Part shown: one piece after another, positions 13,674 through 19,354 of the stretch
Layout: each line of letters opens with the position of its first letter
Numbering within the stretch: the first letter of the stretch is position 1
Assembly: GCA_900321515.1 (NCBI GenBank)
Contig: ONWI01000171.1
Span: forward strand, 1-19,354
Origin: an uncultured Eubacteriales bacterium
Lineage (GTDB): Bacteria > Bacillota > Clostridia > Oscillospirales > Acutalibacteraceae
Reading direction: 5' to 3'
DNA: 19,354 nucleotides
Made by a program: the position numbers and the translations under genes
The notes under the pieces: model-generated
What the model was told of the DNA's origin: nothing
Databases searched by the model: none
The model's input: the letters and a program-made list of their open reading frames with translations, nothing else

Positions 13674-16600
13674 TTATGACCAGCTTATGCCGTCAGGGAG
13701 CGTGAATTTGTTCTCGCGGTCAATGTTGTAATCACCTGTGAGGAACAGTTCCGCCTCGTTGCGTCTGCGATACCACAGACCCTTATAGGCATTTCCGCTC
13801 GACTTGTAATAGAGGCAGAAGCCATTGATTATCTGTTCCGGCACAGCGTCGCTGCCTGAACGATGAGACAGTATGGCGGATTTCAGATAGCACTTGGAAG
13901 AATCGGAATTCCACAGTGCCGTGCCGTTGTTGTAACAGAATGAAACCAGAGCGTCGAATTGTGCCTGATTCAGCTTGACTCCGTTTCTCACAGCCCAATC
14001 ATTTATGGATTTCACATAATCTCCGTTATTCAGATCGGAATACAGCAGTTTCGCGGCTGCCTCTTCTGTGAGGTAAGGACGTTTCTCGGTAAGAATATAT
14101 TCAGCACCGATCAGACTTTCGATATCCTTGTTGAATTCCGCGATTGCCTGTTCTTCGGTCCATGATTTGCTGGCGGTGGAAGTCTTGGCAAGTCCGTATC
14201 CAAGCGTCCAGAAGCCGGAAACATCCTGATACGGATAGAACACCTTGCTTCCGTTGGGAAGAATTGTATCTCCGCCTTCCCAATCGGCAATAAACTTAGC
14301 GCCCTTGTCGCTGATCTTGAAGGTCTTGACGTCGGAATACGGCTCCTTCAGGACGACAACATACACAGAAGCTGTCTGCGAACCGCATACTGCCTTGATG
14401 TTGTAAAGGCCTTCCTTTACACCCGAAGCAACGCCGTCTCTTGTCACGGGGCATTTGCCCTGATCGGAAGATGTGTAGGTTACCGTGGAACCGCTGACAT
14501 TTCTGCCCAGATTTATGGACTGTCCGACATTGATATAGTAATAGTCTTCCGCATAACTCATATCAATCGCCTCGGTTCTGGAGGTGATATTTTTGATATA
14601 AGATGCGCTGACATATCCGGTGCCTGTACCGTATTCTATCAGATGCCAGCTGCTTCCTCTGGAAACAATGACAACAGTTGATCCGTTTCGGACAGCGCCT
14701 ATCTTGGCGTAATTAGTTCCTGGACCGCTGCGGACGGTAAGGGTATTGGAGGAAATCTTTACCGTGCCAACTGTAACGGTCTTGTTAACGGTGGCAGCCG
14801 CAGTGGGGCTTGCGGGAATTCCAGTAGTTACAGGCTCATTCTGAGTGGTAGTGCTTTCGGGAGCGCTTGTTTCGGTGGAGGACGTTTCAGTGGTTTCCGA
14901 AGCGGTAGTGGATGCTGTGGTTGAAGCGGCCGTGGTGAGAGCCGTAATGTCCTTAATGTAGGACGCCATCACATATCCGTAATCATCGCCGAATTTTACC
15001 TTGTGCCACTCGCTGCCCTTTTCGACAATGACAAGCTGGGTGCCGTTCTTTACGTTTCCTATTACCGGGTAATTGGTTCCGGCTCCCTTGCGTATATTGA
15101 GTGTGCCTGTGACGCTGACAGTACCGACATACTCACCCTGAGGCTCGTCCGCAACGGGCTTTGTGGTGACCGTGGTTTTTTCGGTGGTGGTCTCCTCTGT
15201 GGACGCGGTAGTGGGCTTTTCTGCAGTGGTTGTCGTGGAAGAAGCTGTCAACACATAACTGCCCTGAATCCAGCCGAGTTTGTCTGCTGACAGAACTATG
15301 CGGTACCAACCGTCTTTGACATCCGTGTACTGATATTTTTCGCCCTTTTTGACAGTGCCGATCTTCTCATAATTTGTGCCGGCTCCCGTACGGACGTTTA
15401 CCACGGAGGCGTTGACGGTGAGACTGCCGTTCTTCGGCGTTGTCGGTACTTTGCTTTCGTCAACCGCTCTGACGTATGTGCCCATGACCCAGCCCCATCG
15501 CACGTCGCTGACCTTGATGTAATACCAGACAACATCCTCAGCGGTTCTGGTCTCGGTATATTCGCATACCTTGTCCTTTTTAACCGTGCCGATAATTGTG
15601 GATGTGAAAGACGGCTCAGAGCGTACATTGAGCAGAACCGCCTCAATGACAACATACTTTTTCTTTTCGCCGTCTGATTTGGTTGACGCAGTGGTTGTGG
15701 TGGTGGAAGCATCCGTTTCGGACTTAACCGCAGAGGTGGTTGATGTGGGCAATTCGGTGGTAGTCGTGGTAATTTCCGTATTCTCTGTAACAGTTACATA
15801 CTTGCCGTTTACCCAGCCTTTCACCGAGTTGCTGACAGTTATGTAATACCACTTTTCGTTATCCACGGTTTTTACATCGGTAAAGACGTAAGAGGCGTCC
15901 TTTTTTACTGTGGTCACGATCTGTGAACCGGCGCCCGCCTCACTTCTCACATTCAGCAGATTCGCCGATACAGTGAGCTTTCCGCTGACCTGAGCATCAC
16001 CGGAAGATGTGGGCTTGGTGGATTCTGTTGTGACCGTGTCGGGCTTCACATATTTTCCCATGACCCAGCCGCTGACGGAATTGCTGACCTTGATGTAATA
16101 CCATGTCTCATTATCTACGTTCTGTGTCTTGCTGTATGTGTACCTCTCACCGCTCTTGACAACAGCAACCTTTTTGGACGAGGTTGACGTGGATTGACGC
16201 ACATTGAGAGCGTCGGCAACTACGGTAAGGGTATTGCTGACTGTCTGGGCAGGCGAGGTGCTTTCCGAAGAGGATTGAGTCGCGTTGGGAGTTGCCTTGA
16301 CATATGTGCCCATGACCCAGCCGCTGATCGAATTGTTGACCTTGATGTAATACCAATCGGTATTTTCAACCTTCGTGACCTTGCTGTATGAGTAAACCTG
16401 ATCCTTTTTTGCCACAAAGAGCTTTTTGGATGATGTGCTTGCCGATTCACGGACATTGAGCTGATCTACGGTCACCTTGACGGTACCGCCGTTGGGGTCA
16501 GACGACGTGGTACTCTGCGCTGCTCCGTTGGTGGAAGCGGTTGTGGAGGACGTTCCATTGGGGACGGCTTGAACCATTGTGCCTAATACCCAGCCGCTGA

Positions 16601-17573
16601 TGGAATTGTTGACCTTGATGTAATACCAGTCAACGTTGTTGATTCTCTTAACATTGCTGTAGGAGTATTCTTCGCCCAGCTTGGTGGTATACAGCCTCTT
16701 GGAATCGGTGCTCGGTGAAGAACGAACCTGCAGGATATCCACGACAACCTTAAGCTTGCCGCTCTTGGGAACATCCTTCAGCTCGCTTTCGGTTTCAATC
16801 GGAACAGCCCACTTGCCGAGAATCCAGCCGCTGACTTTTTTATTGACTTTGATATAATACCATTTGTCTCCGTTTACGGTCTTCATATCGGTGAAGTAGT
16901 AGGTCTGACCCATTTTAATGGTATACAGCTTGGCGGAAGTAGTGCTTGGGCTCTTTCTGACATTAAGTACCGAGCCGGTCACCTTTATGATACCTTTTTT
17001 AGCGGATTCATCGACCTTCTCGACTCTCTGCGTTGAATAGTCGTTCAGCACAACGTACTCGGAACAGACATATCCCTGACCGGAAGACGTTGTGATCTTG
17101 TACCACTTGGTACCGTCGCTGTCGGTAGTTTCATCTTCAACCTGGAAGCGCTGACCTTTCTTGATGGTGGTGATTATCACGCCGCCTGTAGACGGACTTT
17201 TTCGTACGTTAAGCAGGTTGGATTTTACCTCGAAAACCTTGGCTGTGCCATTGACAATTCCTTCAAGCAGACTGACAGTCCTGGTACCGGCCACTCCGTC
17301 GGCAGTCAGGTTGTAGTCGGTCTGAAACCTCTTGACCGCAGATTCAGTGGCGGCGTCATATTTGCCGGTGGCGGAGCCGCTTTTGAGATATTTAAGAGCT
17401 ATCAGATTATTCTGGAGAGAAGTAACTGCGCTTCCGGTCGAATTTCTGCGAAGAGAGGATGCTGCCGAAACTGTCACCACGTCGTTAAAAATCAATTTGT
17501 CTGCAACTGAATATGATGACGAAGCTATTATCGCAACCGCCGCTAATGCCGCAGCAATTCTTTTATAATTCAT
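13674..17573 (-). CDS. Secreted GH24 lysozyme with PG-binding domain and ten SH3b repeats
   Basis: A 1299-aa exported cell-wall hydrolase. Order: signal peptide (1-~38, with a hydrophobic core after MNYKR), PG_binding_1 domain (~39-105), ten bacterial SH3 domains (~110-997), a small beta/Ig-like module (~1000-1085), and a C-terminal GH24 lysozyme (~1085-1288). GH24 catalytic elements: DWEGGDT with Glu1099, YQDVSGFWTLGYG with Asp1117 and Thr1123, NQAQFDALVSFCYNNG, and GLWYRRRNEAELFL, the 'RR..E..LF' helix of T4/P21-type lysozymes. It would cleave the MurNAc-GlcNAc bond. Linkers between later SH3b domains are Thr/Ser/Glu-rich. The ATG at 17573 (11 nt after AAAGGGG) is preferred to the in-frame ATG at 17594, which lacks a ribosome site. 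No holin or phage genes are adjacent, so a resident autolysin or secreted effector is likelier than a prophage endolysin. Confidence 0.92.
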   Translation of the reverse strand: MNYKRIAAALAAVAIIASSSYSVADKLIFNDVVTVSAASSLRRNSTGSAVTSLQNNLIALKYLKSGSATGKYDAATESAVKRFQTDYNLTADGVAGTRTVSLLEGIVNGTAKVFEVKSNLLNVRKSPSTGGVIITTIKKGQRFQVEDETTDSDGTKWYKITTSSGQGYVCSEYVVLNDYSTQRVEKVDESAKKGIIKVTGSVLNVRKSPSTTSAKLYTIKMGQTYYFTDMKTVNGDKWYYIKVNKKVSGWILGKWAVPIETESELKDVPKSGKLKVVVDILQVRSSPSTDSKRLYTTKLGEEYSYSNVKRINNVDWYYIKVNNSISGWVLGTMVQAVPNGTSSTTASTNGAAQSTTSSDPNGGTVKVTVDQLNVRESASTSSKKLFVAKKDQVYSYSKVTKVENTDWYYIKVNNSISGWVMGTYVKATPNATQSSSESTSPAQTVSNTLTVVADALNVRQSTSTSSKKVAVVKSGERYTYSKTQNVDNETWYYIKVSNSVSGWVMGKYVKPDTVTTESTKPTSSGDAQVSGKLTVSANLLNVRSEAGAGSQIVTTVKKDASYVFTDVKTVDNEKWYYITVSNSVKGWVNGKYVTVTENTEITTTTTELPTSTTSAVKSETDASTTTTTASTKSDGEKKKYVVIEAVLLNVRSEPSFTSTIIGTVKKDKVCEYTETRTAEDVVWYYIKVSDVRWGWVMGTYVRAVDESKVPTTPKNGSLTVNASVVNVRTGAGTNYEKIGTVKKGEKYQYTDVKDGWYRIVLSADKLGWIQGSYVLTASSTTTTAEKPTTASTEETTTEKTTVTTKPVADEPQGEYVGTVSVTGTLNIRKGAGTNYPVIGNVKNGTQLVIVEKGSEWHKVKFGDDYGYVMASYIKDITALTTAASTTASTTASETTETSSTETSAPESTTTQNEPVTTGIPASPTAAATVNKTVTVGTVKISSNTLTVRSGPGTNYAKIGAVRNGSTVVIVSRGSSWHLIEYGTGTGYVSASYIKNITSRTEAIDMSYAEDYYYINVGQSINLGRNVSGSTVTYTSSDQGKCPVTRDGVASGVKEGLYNIKAVCGSQTASVYVVVLKEPYSDVKTFKISDKGAKFIADWEGGDTILPNGSKVFYPYQDVSGFWTLGYGLAKTSTASKSWTEEQAIAEFNKDIESLIGAEYILTEKRPYLTEEAAAKLLYSDLNNGDYVKSINDWAVRNGVKLNQAQFDALVSFCYNNGTALWNSDSSKCYLKSAILSHRSGSDAVPEQIINGFCLYYKSSGNAYKGLWYRRRNEAELFLTGDYNIDRENKFTLPDGISWS
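14583..17246 (-). repeat. Ten tandem SH3b coding repeats
   Basis: Ten copies of a 60-70 residue unit, each beginning with a 'LNVR.SPSTSS'-like strand and ending in 'WYYIKV..SISGWVMGTYV' or 'GYVMASYIK'. Copies 2-7 (from the N-terminus) are closely related; copies 8-10 (NVRTGAGTNYEKIG type) form a second subgroup, and copy 1 is the most divergent. DNA similarity is high among the middle copies: CCGCTGA-GGAATTG-TGACCTTGATGTAATACCA-type strings recur near 16069, 16321 and 16594, with periods of 252 and 273 bases. This indicates in-frame tandem duplication. Confidence 0.88.
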
Positions 17574-17635
17574 TATAAAATTAGCCCCTTTCATAATGAT
17601 ATCAATTAGTCCGACCGAATAAAAAACCTCTATAT

Positions 17636-17664
17636 AGTATATAATGGAATGTTGAGCCTGTCAA
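17636..17664 (-). promoter_or_regulatory. Sigma-A promoter of the lysozyme gene
   Basis: Minus strand: TTGACA (17659-17664), 17-nt spacer, TATACT (17636-17641). It gives a leader of about 55 nt to the ATG at 17573. Confidence 0.85.
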
Positions 17665-17740
17665 CAAATTATTATTACTATTTGCAAAATAAATTGTAAA
17701 CATCCGGAATCATATGGTTTATTAATCCGGCAATTAAGGA

Positions 17741-17761
17741 TATAGTCCAATAAAGACTATA
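17741..17761 (-). terminator. Weak hairpin at the malic enzyme stop codon
   Basis: TATAGTC (17741-17747) and GACTATA (17755-17761) form a 7-bp, AT-rich stem with a 7-nt loop. The TAG stop (17757-17759) lies inside one arm. No T-run follows, so termination would be inefficient and transcripts might run on toward the lysozyme promoter. Confidence 0.35.
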
Positions 17762-18929
17762 TTCTCGCGACTCCGGATTTTACGGCAGCATCAGCGACAG
17801 CCTTTGAAACCTTCTCAACGACGCGCCTGTCGAGCGGGCTGGGAATTATGTATTCCGGATTAAGCTCGCTGTCCGGAATAATGCCTGCAATAGCGTAGGC
17901 GGCGGCAATCTTCATTTCGTCGTTTATGTCAGAAGCTCTCACGTCAAGAGCGCCGCGGAATATCCCCGGAAAAGCGAGCACATTGTTGATCTGATTCGGG
18001 AAATCGCTGCGGCCCGTTCCGACGACCACCGCCCCGGCAGCCTTAGCTTCGTCCGGCATTATCTCAGGAGTCGGATTTGCCATGGCGAAAACCATAGCTC
18101 CATCCGCCATGGTCGAAACCATTTCTCCTATCAGAACATTCGGGGCGGAAAGTCCGATAAATACATTGGCGCCCACGATCGCCTCCTTAAGGGAACCCTT
18201 GATATGTCCTGAATTGGTGACAGTCGCCATGTATGCCTGCTCGCTGTTGAGACGTTCGTCTCCCTCACAGATAATGCCCTTGCTGTTGCACATAACAACA
18301 TCCTTGACGCCGAGAGAGAGCAGCAGCTTGGTCACAGCGATTGCGGCTGCGCCGGCGCCATTGACGGTAATTCTGAGATCAGCGGGTTTCCTGCCGGTCA
18401 GGCGGCAGGCGTTAAGAATCGCAGCGGCGACACAGACCGCCGTGCCGTGCTGGTCATCGTGGAAAATAGGTATGTCACAGATTTTTTTGAGTCTGCGTTC
18501 AATCTCAAAACACCTCGGAGCGGAAATATCCTCAAGGTTTACTCCTCCGAAGCTGCCGGCGATAAGCGCAACAGTATTGACTATAGTATCCACATCATTA
18601 GAGCGTATACAGATGGGTATTGCGTCAACGTCGCCGAATTTCTTGAAGAGCGCGCATTTGCCTTCCATGACCGGCATACCGGCCTCGGGTCCGATATTGC
18701 CAAGGCCGAGAACAGCTGAGCCGTCGGTTATCACCGCCACGAGATTTGAGCGGCGTGTGAGTTCATAGCTCTTGTTTATGTCCTTCTGAATTTCCAGACA
18801 TGGCTTTGCCACTCCCGGGGTATAAGCCAGGGAAAGATCCTCGTTTGTTTCAACGGGACAGCGGGTGACAACTTCAATCTTGCCTTTCCATTCGTAGTGC
18901 TTTTTTAAAGATTCAGTCTGATAATCCAT
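17757..18929 (-). CDS. Malic enzyme, short bacterial form
   Basis: Oxidative decarboxylation of malate to pyruvate and CO2 with NAD(P)H formation. A 390-aa short-form enzyme. Motifs from the ATG at 18929: LAYTPGVAKPC with catalytic Tyr36, EGKCALFKKFGDVDA with catalytic Lys91, IFHDDQHGTA with metal-binding Asp158/Asp159, the Rossmann loop VNGAGAAAIA (Gly191, Gly193), and the C-terminal GRSDFPNQINNVLAFPG. The residue pattern after the second Rossmann strand (VVMCNSKG) does not settle NAD versus NADP. The frame extends to an ATG at 19004, but that lies upstream of the -35 box and cannot be transcribed from the promoter seen, so 18929 is chosen. An AAAGGG is 14 nt upstream, rather distant. It stands alone as its own transcript. 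Confidence 0.94.
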   Translation of the reverse strand: MDYQTESLKKHYEWKGKIEVVTRCPVETNEDLSLAYTPGVAKPCLEIQKDINKSYELTRRSNLVAVITDGSAVLGLGNIGPEAGMPVMEGKCALFKKFGDVDAIPICIRSNDVDTIVNTVALIAGSFGGVNLEDISAPRCFEIERRLKKICDIPIFHDDQHGTAVCVAAAILNACRLTGRKPADLRITVNGAGAAAIAVTKLLLSLGVKDVVMCNSKGIICEGDERLNSEQAYMATVTNSGHIKGSLKEAIVGANVFIGLSAPNVLIGEMVSTMADGAMVFAMANPTPEIMPDEAKAAGAVVVGTGRSDFPNQINNVLAFPGIFRGALDVRASDINDEMKIAAAYAIAGIIPDSELNPEYIIPSPLDRRVVEKVSKAVADAAVKSGVARI

Positions 18930-18972
18930 GTTATTTTTTACAACCCTTTCAAATAGATAATATACCAATATA

Positions 18973-19001
18973 ATTATAGCAAATTCTTCAAGAAAAGTAA
19001 A
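18973..19001 (-). promoter_or_regulatory. Sigma-A promoter of the malic enzyme gene
   Basis: Minus strand: TTTACT (18996-19001), 17-nt spacer, TATAAT (18973-18978). The consensus -10 compensates for a 4/6 -35. The leader is about 35 nt to the ATG at 18929. Confidence 0.75.
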
Positions 19002-19064
19002 CACTTTTTTCTTACCAAATCTTCATATGCACAGGACAAATATGTCGATAATAGACACAGAAAA

Positions 19065-19130
19065 GCCGAATATTGCCAAAGTCCATGGAAAACAAATTTT
19101 ATTGACATGGTTGATCACGCAATATTTGGC
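19065..19130. repeat. Interrupted inverted repeat of unknown role
   Basis: GCCGAATATTGC (19065-19076) and GCAATATTTGGC (19119-19130) are inverted copies differing at one base. Inside, CCATG (from 19084) and CATGG (19106-19110) can pair again, giving a two-tier stem-loop. There is no T tract, so it is not a standard terminator. Confidence 0.5.
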
Positions 19131-19234
19131 CCGCCGTTCTGACTTTATCCGGCGAAAAAAGGCTGTGTAATCCGCACTCGTTCAGATACTGAACCGGCTC
19201 TGAGCGATAAAAAATAATTTTTTTAAAAAAAAGC

Positions 19235-19263
19235 TTGACATTTCTTAATGCCTGTGATAGAAT
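19235..19263 (+). promoter_or_regulatory. Promoter of tRNA-Pro
   Basis: TTGACA (19235-19240), 17-nt spacer, TAGAAT (19258-19263), ending 17 bases before the mature tRNA start. An upstream A/T-rich tract (19208-19232) resembles an UP element, as expected for a stable RNA gene. Confidence 0.88.
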
Positions 19264-19280
19264 AACAACGTTGCAGAAAT

Positions 19281-19354
19281 CCGGGTGTAGCGCAGTTTGG
19301 TAGCGCGCTTGAATGGGGTTCAAGAGGCCGTGAGTTCGACTCTCGCCACTCGGA
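19281..19354 (+). tRNA. tRNA-Pro (anticodon GGG)
   Basis: A complete 74-nt cloverleaf ends at the window edge. Acceptor stem CCGGGTG pairs with CACTCGG (one G-U pair), with discriminator A. The D-stem is GCGC/GCGC. The anticodon stem CTTGA/TCAAG has loop ATGGGGT, reading GGG at positions 34-36. The T-arm is GTGAG-TTCGACT-CTCGC. The GGG anticodon reads CCC and CCU proline codons. Whether CCA is encoded, and whether more tRNAs follow, lies outside the window. Confidence 0.95.

Larger units (their letters stand above)
18930..19280. other. Intergenic region between malic enzyme and tRNA-Pro
   Basis: About 350 bases without a credible gene. It holds the divergent promoters of malic enzyme (18973-19001) and tRNA-Pro (19235-19263), with an interrupted inverted repeat (19065-19130) and a short CGCCG/CGGCG hairpin near 19132-19155 between them. 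The only longer open frame on the minus strand runs into the tRNA and is not considered a gene. Confidence 0.7.

Noticed and set aside
14583..17246. Possible CRISPR-like or intergenic repeat array
   Set aside because: The repeats are in frame, diverged, and encode SH3b domains of one continuous protein; there are no spacers.
13674..17573. Possible prophage endolysin
   Set aside because: The protein has a signal peptide, Thr-rich linkers and many SH3b domains, with no holin, tail, integrase or terminase gene nearby.
18082..18768. 228-codon plus-strand open frame
   Set aside because: It is antisense to the malic enzyme core motifs, with no domain signature or promoter.
18930..19004. N-terminal extension of malic enzyme with a hydrophobic stretch
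   Set aside because: The apparent membrane segment is a translation of the promoter region; the upstream ATG at 19004 precedes the -35 box.
19099..19323. 74-codon minus-strand open frame
   Set aside because: It overlaps the tRNA-Pro gene and its promoter, and lacks a ribosome site and recognisable features.

Overview
The window looks like chromosomal DNA from a low-to-mid GC Clostridia, most probably a Ruminococcus-type gut Oscillospiraceae. This is an inference. It rests on a perfect CIRCE heat-shock operator, sigma-A promoters close to consensus, AGGAGG-type ribosome sites with occasional TTG starts, a clostridial one-chain glycyl-tRNA synthetase, and Ser/Thr/Glu-rich linkers typical of Ruminococcus secreted proteins. 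No phage, transposon, CRISPR or plasmid genes are visible.

Layout, left to right. (1) 1-1593, minus: the first 498 codons of htpG (Hsp90), with promoter and CIRCE. (2) 1641-2569, minus: a short QueG-like double [4Fe-4S] protein with a strong terminator. (3) 2617-5028, plus: a DUF3221-like lipoprotein followed by glyS and a terminator. (4) 5093-9213, plus: a four-gene unit encoding a GT-B glycosyltransferase, a 77-aa lipoprotein carrying a CVYGPPPAF motif, a radical SAM/SPASM enzyme and a Wzx-like flippase. It starts at a perfect TTGACA/TATAAT promoter and ends at a bidirectional terminator. (5) 9223-13449, minus: a cyclophilin and the two halves of a heterodimeric ABC exporter, probably co-transcribed. 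(6) 13605-17664, minus: a secreted GH24 lysozyme with a peptidoglycan-binding domain and ten SH3b repeats. (7) 17741-19001, minus: malic enzyme. (8) 19235-19354, plus: tRNA-Pro(GGG) behind its own promoter.

The most interesting region is unit 4. The small lipoprotein and the radical SAM/SPASM enzyme are two bases apart, as expected for a precursor and its modifying enzyme. They resemble the poorly understood 'rSAM/lipoprotein' pairs catalogued mainly in Bacteroidales. Here the pair sits between a glycosyltransferase and a lipid-linked-sugar-type flippase. This suggests, without proof, a post-translationally modified surface lipoprotein linked to an envelope glycan pathway. The remaining genes are housekeeping, stress or envelope functions.
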